Below, piece after piece: positions 1 to 11,280 of a stretch of DNA of 64,000 nucleotides. This DNA is from Typhlomys cinereus (taxonomy: Eukaryota > Chordata > Mammalia > Rodentia > Platacanthomyidae). Numbering within the stretch: position 1 is the stretch's first letter; each line of letters opens with the position of its first letter. The position numbers and the translations under genes were made by a program. Under the pieces are notes generated by a model, which was not told the origin of the DNA, made no database searches, and saw nothing but the letters and a program-made list of their open reading frames with translations. The stretch covers positions 138,844-202,843 of the forward strand of contig JALPQD010000630.1 in NCBI GenBank assembly GCA_023101885.1, read 5' to 3'.

Positions 1-391
1 GGCTGCTTAATCGTGAACTCCCTGTTCAGGACGGCTGGGCACAAAGGAAGGGGCTGATAGGTGTCTATCAGGGAGCTGACCATCCCACTCCTGGCAGCTT
101 AGATTATTTAAAGCAAAGAAAGAATTTAAGCAGTGCCTCCAATAAAGACCTACCATGAAATCAGCATTCTTAACACCCAGAGGAGGACTGGGTCCCCCAG
201 AAACTTCTGCCTTAAAATTAATGAAAGAAACAAATTTGATCAGCTTTTAGTTAAGAGAAAGTGGTAGAGAGAAGAGTCTATGAGAAACCTAAAGATGAAA
301 AAAAAAAAAAAAAGAATTCATGAAGATCGGCAGGCTTTGGTTAGCAAAGGCAGGAGGAAATAGTTGGTCATCCTCCATGAATCTGTGCTAG
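1..391. other. Unassigned non-coding DNA
   Basis: No repeat family, RNA gene or credible ORF recognised. It contains a short A run near 299-313. Confidence 0.4.
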
Positions 392-776
392 CTAGATAAT
401 AGATGCCAACTTGACAATTAAAGGTTGAGCTCTGGGCACATTTGCAAAGACTCAGTAGTTAAGACAAGCCATAATCAAGTCTGCAGGGGAGTATTAGTTT
501 GATGAGAGACGACCCTATCCGTAGTGGTTGGGATGGAGGGAAGTGGTTCATACCCTGGCATACTTCGGCAGACTTGCAGTCTGGCGAGTGAAGTTTGCCC
601 CTTTCTCAACTCTGAGGCTACAGCGTGGCCAGTTTCATGGCTCCTGATATTGGTATGAACTACCCTGCCAAGCTGGACTAAGATATGTAACAGAATCATG
701 AAAAAGCATAAGACCCTTTGTTCCCTAAGCCGGTTGGTCATGAATTTATTGATAACACACAAACTGCAATAGTATT
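392..776 (+). mobile_element. Class III LTR fragment, family 'LTR-2' (ERVL/MaLR-like)
   Basis: The segment matches, along its whole length, the dispersed ~430-bp LTR seen better preserved at 17365-17829 and 47108-47535. Shared order: 'caacttgac' near the start, 'gttgagctctgggcaca', a purine-rich middle with 'ggagggaa', 'gacttgcagtctggc', 'cctgccaagctgga', and 'ttgttccctaagccg' followed by 'gtcatgaatttatt'. Both ends are decayed and no target duplication is visible. The 103-residue reading frame on the minus strand is a by-product of this repeat. Confidence 0.75.
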
Positions 777-1319
777 CAAACCCCATCCACCCATTTTCAC
801 CTTTACCCTACCACCTACGTACTCACACCTTGAGAACTAGAAATCCAGTCATATCTCCGAGGCTCTGGAGCAGTAATATAGCAGTTGCTGGCATTCTTGT
901 GGGAAGCAAGTTTCCTCAGCTGCCCTCAAACTTCACATTGGATGTTTCTGAAAGCAATCCTAGCAGCCCATGAGGACTCCGTCCTAGCCTGAGTACTAGG
1001 ACACAGCCCTACAAACACAGCATTGGTTGTTTTATGGAAGGAAAAAAAAAAAAACGATGAAAGTGATTTCCAAGGGCTTTAATTTTCATGGAGACGAAGA
1101 TTGAGGAGAATGGTATTTCAAAAGAAATGCAGTCACAATTTATAGTTAGGATCTGTATCGATAGTTGATGAAAAGTAGGGGAAAATCACCTTTAAGAATA
1201 TTTTGCGTTGCGTGCTGTCTGACTACAGATGCAAAGTAACCAAATGCCTCCTATTCCTGCCAGCACACCTTCTTAACTGGACCATGTGACAAACTGGGAT
1301 CTGAGTTCTGAAATTTACA
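777..1319. other. Unassigned non-coding DNA
   Basis: Nothing recognised on either strand. An A12 run sits near 1042. Confidence 0.4.
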
Positions 1320-1351
1320 CTCTGACCTCCATGTGTACAATTTCTCTCTCA

Positions 1352-1394
<43 letters not shown>

Positions 1395-1430
1395 TTTTTT
1401 CAAGTAAATAAATGAATTATTTTTTTAAAT
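1320..1430 (+). repeat. SINE tail with (TC)n microsatellite
   Basis: 'ctgacctccatgtgtaca' is the usual 3' segment of ID/B4-type SINEs. It is followed by a nearly pure TC run (about 1354-1392) and an A/T-rich 'aagtaaataaatgaa' tail. Confidence 0.55.
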
Positions 1431-1461
1431 GTAAAAAATTATCCTGTTGTTCTTGATTGTC

Positions 1462-2075
1462 AAGATGGTTCAGCAGGGCACAAGAAAGAGTTCTAGGAAT
1501 TGCCACTGAGTCCTTACACCTCATCAGAGAGGAGGACTCAGAGGAAAGTTTGATATACTCATTAAAGGATGCTTCAGAGATGGGAGGAGGGAGCACTGGG
1601 AGAAAGGGAGGGAGGGGGGAAAAGAAGGGACAAAGCGGGGAGGGAACAGGGAGGTCCAGGGAGGGGTGGAGGGAGGGAGGGGACAGGGGTTCCTATTATG
1701 TTTGTATGAGCAGAAAAAAAATAAAATAAAATAAAACTATAAGTTGAGATAAGAACAAGCTAGACTATGTGATGGTTGAAAATATAAGGGAGTTTTTGAA
1801 AGTTGATTAACATTAAGGACATATGTAAATTTAAAAGAAGAGGATTAAAAATTTTAAAAAGTCAAAAAAAAAAAAAAAAAAAAGGTTCAGCAGGGAAAAG
1901 CTTTTGCTATGTCCGCCAGCAACTTGAGTCCAATCCCCAGAGCTTACCTAGTAGTACGACAAAATCAACTCCTAAAAGTTGTCTTCAGGTCTCCACATGT
2001 GCATTATGGTATAGGAGTGTCAGTACATACACATACATACACACACACACACGCATACAAACAATCAACCAATAA
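1462..2075 (+). mobile_element. ID/B4-type SINE interrupted by an L1 insertion
   Basis: The SINE head 'caagatggttcagcaggg' (1462-1478) breaks off and resumes at 1884 with the same 'ggttcagcaggg'. It continues through the tRNA-like 'aacttgagtccaatccccagagc', the 'gttgtcttcaggtctccacatgtgc' type segment and a CA-rich tail to about 2075. The intervening 405 bp are an L1 3' end (separate entry), so the duplicated 12 bases are its target-site duplication. Confidence 0.75.
1479..1883 (+). mobile_element. 5'-truncated L1 3' end with probable 3' transduction
   Basis: The first part (about 1479-1736) is an L1 3' UTR: a G-rich purine tract (1585-1690) followed by 'tatgtttgtatgagcag' and an A-rich tail, matching the L1 end at 57950-58079. 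Instead of stopping there, about 126 bp of non-L1 sequence follow (1737-1863). These carry an ATTAAA signal at 1844 and end in an A20 run, immediately before the right copy of the 12-bp target duplication 'ggttcagcaggg' (1467-1478 and 1884-1895). An L1 tail, then unique DNA, then a second poly(A) inside one duplication is the expected form of read-through 3' transduction. Confidence 0.7.
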
Positions 2076-2315
2076 ATAAATAATTCGAAATGCATAAGCA
2101 TTATGAAACACAATTTATCAGACTAAGGTGGGGAGAGAAATAATTTTGTGGTTCTGACTCCTTTGCCCACAAATATCATTGATAAAAAACAAACAACAAA
2201 CAAGGAAGGAAGGAAAAGGAAGAGCTGAAAAGGCAGTGAGAGGGCATTGATGATCGATCTCTCCGAATCTGTAAGCTTATAAATTTGCCAAAGGCCAGCA
2301 ATGGCCATTTTTCTC

Positions 2316-2658
2316 TGTCATGATTTGCAATGTGTCCCGCACAATCTCGAGTTTGGCAAGGTCATGGCACCTTGAGAGGTAGAGCCTTGCTGGAGGAAGG
2401 TGGTCACAAGGGGTGGGTTTTGAGGTGGATTAGTCCCACCCTACCTCGAGGAGTCTTCTGCCTTTCCAGCAAGCAGTCTGCAGCTCTCAGCCTTGCAGAT
2501 GGCGTGATTTAGCCTGCCCCTAGCTTCAGCCAGCCAGCCAGCCATGCTGCCTTCGCCATGAAAGACTGTCTCTCCCCTCTGGAACCGTAAGCTAAATAAA
2601 TCTCTTTCTCCCTTAAGTTGCTTGACTTTGGGTGCTCTAGTTAAGAGTAACCATTACA
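2316..2658 (+). mobile_element. Solo LTR, ORR1-like MaLR ('LTR-1')
   Basis: The element is 343 bp, starts TGTCATG and ends TTACA. It has the MaLR signature 'ggcaaggtcatgg...accttgagaggtagagccttgctggagg', then 'ctctggaaccgtaagctaaataaa' as the polyadenylation region. Flanking 5-mers are ttctc and ctctc (4/5 match), as expected for an old class III insertion. It is about 85-90% alike by eye to 28529-28877. Confidence 0.85.
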
Positions 2659-3689
2659 CTCTCATAAACAGCCTCTCACTGGGCCGGCTGCTCTCTCTGT
2701 CCTGCTTTAATTCTACCACTCACCTCATAGGAGTGGGGCTAATCCCTTTGATTCTCTTATTCAGGGCAAGTTGTCTTTGGCACCAAATACTTACGGTTCC
2801 CTAGAGCAAGAGAGTCAATGCCACATCCACCTAAGAGGCCCTTTCAGCATGGCCTTGTCCGTATCAACCCCAGAAAAACACATCAAATTAAGGTCCAGGA
2901 GTGTGACCTTCCAAAAAACGATGCCCAGGTTGAGTTTGAGGGGACAAAGAATGTAGGCGTTATTGAAGTGCTAGCAACCTAGAAAGAGGCAGGTTAGTGC
3001 CTCTAGCCCCATGTATTTCCAAGTCTGTGAAGAAATGGGGAACTATTTATAAAGAGCCAACATAGTAAAGAGGAAGGATATTCATGGTTTGTTTGTTTGT
3101 TTGTTTGTTTGTTTGTTTGTTTTTAAATCTGGGAATAATTGGGAATCTTCCAGGAACTCAAGTGCTACCTCTTTTCACTGTTACTTTGGTGTTTTCTGGT
3201 AGCTGTAGTGACTTTCAGTCTCGGAGGAGGAGAGAGACTAGGAAAGTCTAGGTCAACTCAACCCAGTGTCATGGTTCTGGGCAAGACATTTCTCAAATGC
3301 TCAACACATCTACATGGAGAGCTGTATAAAAACTGTCTCAAAAGTTGAGGCAGCAAAGGAGACAGGCAGAGATGTCAGACGCTTTCATCTTGCTCCAGTA
3401 ACCCACCGGATAGCTACAGACCAAAGTGGAAAAGTCATTATTTTCAGCAAAATGTGGTCTTTTAAGTCCCTGAAAAGTAACTAAGCAACCATTATCATCA
3501 TAGCCCCTACATCAGAGGGCTTATCTACAGCAAAGCTAGTGGGAGACTAATAATATATCGCCCAGCTGTGTGACCTTCAAAATTAGTGATTTTTAAGTCA
3601 ACCAAGAGAATGTGAAGCCAGAGGGTCTATTCTGGTTTTTCCTTAATAACACCAAGTACTATAGCTATTTTAGCTGTTGAAGACCATAG
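2659..3689. other. Unassigned non-coding DNA with (GTTT)n
   Basis: No repeat family recognised apart from a GTTT tetranucleotide run at about 3087-3124. ORFs here are short and without recognisable content. Confidence 0.4.
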
Positions 3690-3865
3690 CACTCTATGTG
3701 TTAACTCATCTGTACAGCAACCCACTCTATGAAGTTAGTTCTATTATCGTCCTCATTAGAGTTAGAATACAAACTTAGGGTATTTTGTCCAAGATTGTGT
3801 GTGGAAATTGTTACAACTCTAGGATTCCTGTCCAGTAGCCACAGAGCTGGACTGCAACCACTTTG
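3690..3865 (-). repeat. MIR remnant
   Basis: In reverse orientation it follows the MIR consensus: 'gttaactcatctgtacagcaacccactctatga' type text (the MIR low-order 'caaccctatgaggtagg' region), 'tattatcgtcctcatt', a 'gtccaagattgtgtg' block and 'ggattcctgtcc'. It is strongly diverged, as expected for this mammal-wide SINE. Confidence 0.65.
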
Positions 3866-4507
3866 TTAGGTGCTCCGTGTTTTCTAGAAAATACAGAAAA
3901 CAAAAGGGAAGAGAGAGAAGCTCACCACTGATTCCACCAACGGAGATGCTATTTGTTTTTCTTTCAGCCTGCTATCTTCAGTGCAAATGCTACGTGTATA
4001 TGTCAGTAATGTTAGCTTTCCAAGCATATCCTGGTGGGAAGTTGTCTCTCTTCCTCCTCTTTGTCGAGCTTGGCTGGAGCATGCAGCCAAGTATGGTATT
4101 CTCTTGATAAAGTCCACACCCCCTTCCTTTGTCACGTCCATCTGTGGGGTTGTACTAATAGTTTCTTACTTCGTTCCCAGACCTGACCCTTCTCCTTTCC
4201 CTCACCAAGACCCTTTCTATGGAAGTTTGCTTCGGTTGCACATGGCCTGGCTGGCCAGATGGCAGACTGTCCCTCCTGGGTGCTAGTCTTCTGAATAGAC
4301 ATTTTTGAGAGCGAGAGTTTTTTAGCTGGAAGCCCAAAAGGAGAGATCCATTGTATAAGACCAAGCTTTTGGGATGCTCTTAAAGACACACTATCCCTTC
4401 TGAACTGCTTTGTGAGTGGCATAAAGTGTTTTCAATCTGAACCCCTAGATGACAAACTGTTACAGGGTTGGGGTGAGTGGGTGGTTGATGTTTTCATGTG
4501 GTAACAC

Positions 4508-4539
4508 GGGGGTGGGGGGTAGGGGTTGGGGGTAGGGGG
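4508..4539 (+). other. Potential G-quadruplex
   Basis: Five G runs of 4-6 bases (G5, G6, G4, G5, G5) are separated by one- or two-base T/TA/TT loops. This fits the strict G-quadruplex pattern. It lies outside any recognised repeat. Confidence 0.7.
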
Positions 4540-5911
4540 TGCGTCTCAGGAAGTCAGTGGCCTTCAGGTCTGAGTCTTCTGGGAGGTTAATTCCACTCAA
4601 AGGTTGTTTTTTCCTGCCCTAAAGTCTAGGCTAACTACAAAGTTCCTTTTATCATTCCCCACCCCCTGAGCAATTAAAGGCAGAAAGAAGCATAAGCAAG
4701 AAGCCGTCATTTTACCAAGACTAAAAATGAAAAGTGCAAGGAAAGGAAACCTAGGATTATGTGTCTTGACCTCAGAAATATTGATGATACCTATGGTATT
4801 ACCTAAAAATGCGACTATTAGATATATAACCTGCACATGTAATTTATTATATAGTATAAAAAAAGGATAACAAAGGATAATAAAAATACGAATAAATATG
4901 TGAATACTAGTACTTGAATACTCGAGAGAGAAGACAGGAGTCTGACATTTGGCTCTTTACTTAAACCACTGTAAATGTAAGCTGCAGACATGATTGTAGT
5001 TAAGCTGATGATTCATTATTATGAGAAGCATAGCCGTTGGAGACACATGCTTCCAAAGTTGTGAATGGCTTTTGGTAAAGTTTCTGAACAAAATAAAATA
5101 TCATCTTCCTTTGATTCCCACAGTAACTACAATCCAAAAAAAAAAAAAAAATGCAGTGCATATTGAAAACATGAAAAAAATACTTTCTGAGAACAATAAA
5201 GTACTCAGTATCTAGTATCAATGAAGTACAAAGTAAGATCTGATACATGTGTAGCATATTTTCCAAAAGCATATGAATACATTTATTCTAAGGGGTTGTC
5301 TGGTACATTTTGGGAGGGGAGCATCCTTGACCCCCATTTCTCTCAACTGCCAGTTGCGTTCTCCTCCACTCACCATGACAAACACAAATGCTTCCATACA
5401 CTTCCAAAATGCCTCCCGACAGTCGTATGACCTCTGTTGAGAATCAACTTCTGAGAAGAGCCCAGGAAAAAGACAGGAAGCCTTAAGTCTGTAAGGAGTG
5501 TGAACAGTCAGCTGTGTAAAGGACCAGAAGCAAGGGTCTTATGAGCTATGCAAGCATGTTTTAGGAACACATTTCTCAAGAAGCTAAAAAAATAATGTTT
5601 TCCTTCAAAGTAAATAATAGTACCGACAGTACACTTAATTGAGGATTTTCTGGATCACTTTAAAGTGGTAGGAGTTTAGAGAAGATTTAGTGGTAACCTA
5701 AGCACAATGATAATAAATCCATAAAACAATATTAGGTAAACTTGATGAAGACCAATTTGCTAAATACCAGTTCACCAGAAATCAAGGGACCAATTCTCCA
5801 AAATTCAACGTGTCAAAAGTTGAATTGTTTCAGCTCACATTGACAAAGTTGGTACCTTAAATGTGTCTCGAACAACTCTAACAGCGTATTTACTGTAAGC
5901 CAGATTGATGT

Positions 5912-5936
5912 AGTTGTGCCACTGTCTGGCACAACT
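5912..5936. other. Perfect 10-bp hairpin
   Basis: 'agttgtgcca' and 'tggcacaact' are exact reverse complements separated by the 5-base loop 'ctgtc'. No T run follows, and no known small RNA is recognised. Confidence 0.6.
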
Positions 5937-6914
5937 TGTTCTTGTGGATGTGACATGGGCCTGGGGCACTTTGGATCTGTTATTAAATAATGACAGGATC
6001 TTGCGTGCTTCCAATTCCATGCATTATGCATATTGCCAATGTCAAAGACTTCAGAAGAGATAAAGTTTCTCTCTGCCAAATCATTTGGTCTGCTGCTTTC
6101 CTGCTACTTTTAACCGTGACTTTGTGATAGTTCGTGCAAGTTGCACGTTTCACACTCCTTTCATTTAATATGATATTCTTGAAAGAATAACTTGCCCTCT
6201 AAATTCAGTTTTATTCCAATGTGTCCTTCCCTGTTTTTGCTTTACCAGTCTTTTGAACGCATTTTTTTTTTTTTTAACATACACTCAGCAAATGTGGAAA
6301 CTAGCAAAAATCCTTTCTATAAAATGGGTCCTATATTCAAGTTAGGAGTGTGCTAAAATCCAAGACAAGGGTAAGATCTCAAAGCTAAAGAAAGTCATGG
6401 CCCGGGCTGAAGGGGGACTCCCCATTTACATGCAGTGGTCTATACTAAAACCATCATGACAAAGTCTTGGTGAGAAAACTGAGATGAAGCACCCGTCGAG
6501 TCACATCAAACAAAAACGGTAAATAGTTCCTGACACACTGCTGAAACGATCTCACACACACAAGGTGGTCAAAAGTCATAACTTTTGAAGAGTCGGCTTG
6601 GGTCATCTGGAAGTCCTGTGCTTGCGGTGGGAAGTGAACAACTGCAGAGGAGGGTGGAGAGCAACCCAAAGCTTGGCCCACTAGCGGGCCTGCGCGCATC
6701 ATGCTACTGTAGATGCAGGTACCTCAGGCTCTTACAACGAGCTGTTGGCAGCAGGTAGATGCTATCGCCAACTCTTGCTTGCTTGACTTCATACTCCCTA
6801 GAAGGTTTTCAACAGCAAATGAGTTTCTCTGATTTTTGTGCTAGAGGAAGAGGATTTGTAGGCCAAGTATCTGGTCATTCTGATAAATATAAATCTCAAT
6901 ATGTTGCAGGGTTC

Positions 6915-7460
6915 CAGAACATGAGTAGAGGATTAAGGTAGAGTTTATTAGAGGAGAGAAAGAACGGAATTCATGGACTCCAGACGTGGAGTGTCATAAA
7001 GGGTTAGGGTGGCCTGGAAAACTCATGAACTCCAGGTATGGAATTCATGAGAGGCAAGGAGCTAGAAATGAACTCATGGACTCTATAAGTGGAGTGCAAT
7101 GAGGGGTAGGCACCAAAGATGGCTGCCAAGGTCAAGTATATTTATATATTTAGATAAGCCTAGGGAAAAATGGTTTTTCACCTTTGGTTAGGCAAACTTG
7201 GGGAAAATGACTTTTCCTCATCGGTTAGCTTACCTGGGCCCAACCCAGTTGATTTTATGCTCACCTCCATGGGTGGAGATCAAGTTGTTTCTTTGATGGG
7301 CTTAGGTCGTTTGATATGGAGAACTGTGTCCTTATCCTTCAAAGGGAAGTTGGCCATCCTATCTCAGTGGAAGATTGGAGGGTGGCAGAGGGGGGTGGCC
7401 TCCAGGAATTTCAGAGGCCTTAGACCGTCCCGTCCCTGCATGACTGCTCTAACCTGCCTT
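6915..7460 (-). mobile_element. ERV LTR, family 'LTR-4', minus strand
   Basis: Read in reverse it has an ordered promoter and polyadenylation layout: 'gaggaaaagtcattttcccc', a TATA-rich 'aaatatataaatatac', 'cagccatctttgg', then 'ctctaataaactctacctt' and 'aatcctctactcatgttctgg'. The same order appears at 7712-8235 on the + strand. A tandem stretch (about 6960-7110) repeats a ~55-60 bp unit built on 'actcatggactcc...gtggagtg' about three times, which the other copy has only once. Confidence 0.75.
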
Positions 7461-7711
7461 AACTCTGACAGAGTTGATTTACAACACAACGGAGGTTAGT
7501 GGTGTGATCTTAAGCAGCCCAGTCTATGCAAAGCATGGTTTTGCCTGGGGCCAAACGCTTCACCTTTCTGTTAGGGTCTAGCATCCCGCAGGCACTATAA
7601 TGCTCAGTTCCTAGTGACTAAAAGAAAATGCTCTTCTCACACACACAAATAGGTAAGTAAATGCAAAAAATTTTGAAGTTACAGGTAAAAGCTAAGCAAT
7701 TTTAGAGTGGC
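7461..7711. other. Spacer between inverted LTR-4 copies
   Basis: About 250 bp separate the two oppositely oriented LTRs. No internal retroviral sequence recognised. Confidence 0.4.
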
Positions 7712-8235
7712 CATGCCGGGATGGTCTTGGAAGGTTTTGGAAAGCCAAGGTTCGCTGCTGGGATTATCCTGCAGGAACACCCCCTGCAGATAGGGAGGAA
7801 CTGACTTCAGTCCTCCACCAGAGATAAGGCAGTCCTCCTCCCCCAACCCTTTGTTTATGAAAGGATGTGGAGAAGAGTTCTCCACATCAGAAAAACTAAA
7901 TTCATCGGAAGAAACAGCCCCATCTTGAGGCAGGCTCAAGATAACTGGGTGGGGCCACAATGTAAACTAACCAATGAGGAAAAGCCATTTTCCCCCAGGC
8001 TTGCCAGGTATATATAAATATACCTGACATCGGTAGCCATCTTTGGCGTCCGCCCTTCATGGCACTTCACCTCTGGAATCCGTGAGCACTGCTCTTTCTC
8101 TCCTCTATAAACTCTACCTTAATCCTCTACCCGTGTTCTGGTTTCCGTCTTAGACTCCGAACACAAGAACCCAGATACGTACAGACTCCTAGAGAGTCAA
8201 TCGCGCAGCAAAAGGGAATCTATGGCAGTTTCAGG
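7712..8235 (+). mobile_element. ERV LTR, family 'LTR-4', plus strand
   Basis: Contains 'ccaatgaggaaaagccatttt', the TATA box region 'aggtatatataaatatacc', 'gtagccatctttggcg', 'cctctataaactctacctt' and 'aatcctctacccgtgttctgg' in the order expected for U3, R and U5. It is the inverted partner of 6915-7460. Exact ends are uncertain; no target duplication was identified. Confidence 0.75.
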
Positions 8236-8254
8236 TGGCAGTTTGACACTTGAG

Positions 8255-8612
8255 AATGGAGCCTTTGGGTACACCTATGAGAAATAATCTCATTGAGGCA
8301 ATGCCGAGGACATTATCTAATTGGATAATTGATGTGGGAAGACTTGGTGCTCAGAGTGACAAGTGAATAAGATGGAAACAGAACTTATGAGCAAGCTGAC
8401 AGACTGGCAAGCCAGAGGTATGGGTTGGTTCTTGCTTCTTCCTGTGAATATGGTGTGACCAATGCTCTGAGCTCCTTCTGGCTTTTCCCTGTCAAGGTGA
8501 GTTATGACCTGAAGTCATAAGCTGGGAATGCACATTAACTTGTCCCTGTAGATAGTTTGGGTCCAGTATTCATTACAGCCATGGAATATTGGAACTAAGA
8601 CCAAGTTGCGAT
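8255..8612 (+). mobile_element. Class III LTR, family 'LTR-3' (ERVL-like)
   Basis: Shares an ordered set of blocks with 21146-21512: a 'gatgtgggaagacttggt' type segment, 'gaatatggtgtgacca', 'gagttatgacctgaagtcataagctgg', and 'tgtagatagtttgggtccagtatt' followed by 'tggaatattgga'. The overall plan resembles rodent ERVL/MaLR LTRs that carry a 'gaactgtaagctgaataaa' 3' region. Confidence 0.6.
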
Positions 8613-9145
8613 TGGCAAGAGTTGAGAAGTCATGACATAGCCTATCCTAGAAAGTGCAAGAATGCATCTTTGCTGAAGGAAGTTCACTTGCACTGGCAGT
8701 AGGAAATTTCATATTTCCTATTCAACTGGCTTTCGGTATAATTGCTATCTTCAGAGAAACAGCTGGACTTCCAAGCTTTGCAGAGATGGTCTTGGGTAAG
8801 GGGGTGATTAAGAGGAGTCACTGGATGTTCTACAGCAGCAGAAGGTGGCTTCTTCACCCCATGACCGGCTTCTACAAGCTGTCACAGCCACGCCACCCTT
8901 TTCCTCCAGCTTTGCTGTGGATACCCACAACACATCCCAAGGTCTCTGGGAACCCCCAGCCCTTTCACCCTTTCTCCTCCTCTTCCTCCACCAGAACTGT
9001 TAGGAAAAAAATCAGCGGATCAGCTGAGGTGACCTTCCTGGTGGGGTGTTGGATGTGAAGTGGGGAGGGGGGTCTGTAAGAGCCTCCTCACTTCCCAAGC
9101 TACTTCCTGGAGAGCAACGCACAAGGGCTTTACCGCAGGCCCCAC
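8613..9145. other. Unassigned non-coding DNA
   Basis: A 134-residue ORF at 8654-9058 (+) is the longest outside repeats in this part of the window. It has no recognisable domain, carries a low-complexity Ser run and terminates at the SINE border. I do not call it a gene. Confidence 0.4.
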
Positions 9146-9162
9146 CTCCAAACATTTTTTTA

Positions 9163-9430
9163 ATTTTTTTTTTTTTTTTTTATTCAATTGTGCGTGTGTG
9201 CGTATGTATGCGTGCGCGCGTCTGTGTGTATGTAGAACTACGGACGAATTCGGGAACCACCATGGACGCCTCCATTTCCTCTGCCCCGGGATTCATAGGC
9301 TCTGCCCTACCAGGGCCAGAAACGCAGGCCGCCCCGCTTCCGCCTGGCGTCTATACGTGGGATCTGGGATCCGAACTCAGGACCTTCTGCCTGCAAGGCA
9401 GAGGCTTAACCCCTGAGCCACCTCTCCAAC
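9163..9430 (-). mobile_element. SINE-A, minus strand
   Basis: Reverse reading: 'gctggagaggtggctcagg' head with a pol III A box (tggctcagggg) and B box (gttcggatcc). A CpG-rich body follows ('cgtatagacgccaggcgg'), then a CA/CG microsatellite and 'caattgaataaa' before a long poly(A). It is flanked by a 19-bp target duplication 'cctccaaacatttttttaa' on both sides (from 9146 and 9431), so the insertion is young and L1-mediated. Confidence 0.9.
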
Positions 9431-9449
9431 CCTCCAAACATTTTTTTAA

Positions 9450-10829
9450 AAAATGACCGTTTGACAATTTCATACACCAGTGAATTTAGTTATCCTCCCT
9501 CCCCCACTTAGCACGCTCTGTCCTCCCCCTTCCTCTTCTGCTGAATGCTTCTTCCCAAACCACCCTCTTTTCGTCTTTCTGTGTGTGACCCGCAGCACTG
9601 AATTAGAGTTTCTTGCCCCCGTGTGAGTGGGAGTCTGCTTACCCACCTTCTAAACTTTTGAGTTTTCATTGGCATTCATTTCCTACAAGCAAACCCTACC
9701 CCACTACTGAAAGTAAGAAGCCACCGAGCCGGCAGGGCAGAGGAGAAGGAGGATGGACTGCGTAGTCTCACTCAATCTCTCTCTCTGCTTTCTTTCTCTA
9801 TGTCTTACTCTCTTTCCTCTAGACTTTTCTTCTCCCATGGGGACACAGTCTGTCCCACCTGCCAGTACTTCTCAAAGGGCGTTTGCAGCTGGGTAAGTGC
9901 TATTAGGGGCCAGCATGTAAGTCAACCCATGTCTTCCTTCGTTTAGAAAGCCTTGCTAGTAAACAAAAAGCAGAGCCACAGGGACTGACTGGTATTCCAG
10001 TGATAAAGTTAATTTACATCCTGGAATAAGCTCCTTATCTTGGTAGTAAACAGGGCTGGCAGGACAGCCTGTTTTGTCCTGTGTTCTATGGATAAAGTTC
10101 ATGCCCAGCTTCCTTCCTTCCGACTTGACTTTTGATGTTCAGAGCAGCTTTTCAAATTTATAAAACCTTTTCATTCTCTGGCACTTTGTCGTTGAAGTCT
10201 ATTGTTTCGGTCAGGAGTTAAAACAACTTGATTTAACAACTCAATGGACTCCTTTGCTTTGGTCTGTGTCTATCCTTGAGAACAGAATTTAAAAAAAAAA
10301 AAAAAGCATGGTTGAATGACTAGTGAGGAAGATAATTCTACCTTTGTTCTGTTGAGCTTTTTAATACTATTTCCTGACTCCCTGTTTAGAGCAGTGTATG
10401 GTTTTTAGGGTAGAGATTTACTGACAAATGAGAATCAGTTCTCAGAGCTTACATAGTAAACAGTCGGACTGATTCTTCCCCTTGCACAACTTCCTCTTGC
10501 ACAACACATGTACATCATCAGGAAAATGCCAGATTCCTCCGATACGCACTAAAATGTGCAACCACAGGAATAAATAAAACATTGGACTGCTTCGAGAATT
10601 TAACTTTAAGAATAACAGCAACCCACCCCCACCTCAAGGATGTCCAGGGAACATTAAGGAAAAGGAAGTAGAAAGGTTGTGAGAGCATAAAGCAAGGCAG
10701 GGGCCCAGGGGACCACTCTCTTCTGCACGTGGCAGGACTCTTGTGTTCTTGAATTCATTGCAGCCATGCTACTTCCCCAACACTGGTACAAGAATTGTAT
10801 TATCGATGTTTCACCGTGGAGGGGGAACA
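9450..10829. other. Unassigned non-coding DNA
   Basis: No gene recognised. Around 9990-10260 the sequence is unique and moderately AT-rich, with TAATT-type motifs. Confidence 0.4.
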
Positions 10830-11125
10830 CACCTCCCTGAGAGACGGATGAGTGTTAATGCAGATGGGGAGGAAATGCAAGGTGTTTTTTTCAATGGTAA
10901 ACGTACTGACATAAGAGTCGTGCTCTGGCAAGCGCTCGGGCATATATCAACAAAGGCAACACAGATGATACGCAGAGGATAACACATGCGAACAGCCCTG
11001 AAAATAGGACGGAGTGAGTCTGGCAATGGAGAAGAAGGGTTGTAATGGGAAGAAGAAGGGATGGGATTGGTGATCAAGTTGGGAAAACATAAATTCACTA
11101 TATTCATGTATGAAAAACTTAAAGA
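10830..11125 (+). mobile_element. L1 3' end
   Basis: Matches the rodent (Lx-like) L1 3' UTR pattern: purine-rich 'ggagaagaagggttg', then 'attcactatattcatgtatg' and 'aaaaacttaaagaataaaa'. It is 5'-truncated. Confidence 0.6.
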
Positions 11126-11280
11126 ATAAAAAAAGAGAAAAAAGAGTAATGGAAACCATAACAAAGGTTACCATAGGAAAAAACAACAGAAAATACATTA
11201 GTTTGTATTTTTAATTTGTATAGTATTCATGTGTATGCGTGCATGTGTGTGTGTAAATGAGTACACATGTATGCAGAGGC

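Larger units (their letters stand above)
3866..6914. other. Unassigned non-coding DNA (3 kb)
   Basis: No gene or clear transposon recognised. Local features listed separately are a G-rich run (4508-4539) and a perfect short hairpin (5912-5936). A+T-rich sequence dominates 4800-5300. ORFs of 60-101 residues in all frames overlap one another and lack any family signature. Confidence 0.4.

Noticed and set aside
8654..9058. 134-residue ORF in mostly unique sequence
   Set aside because: Considered as a small gene, but no signal peptide, domain or splice context is convincing, and it ends at the SINE border.
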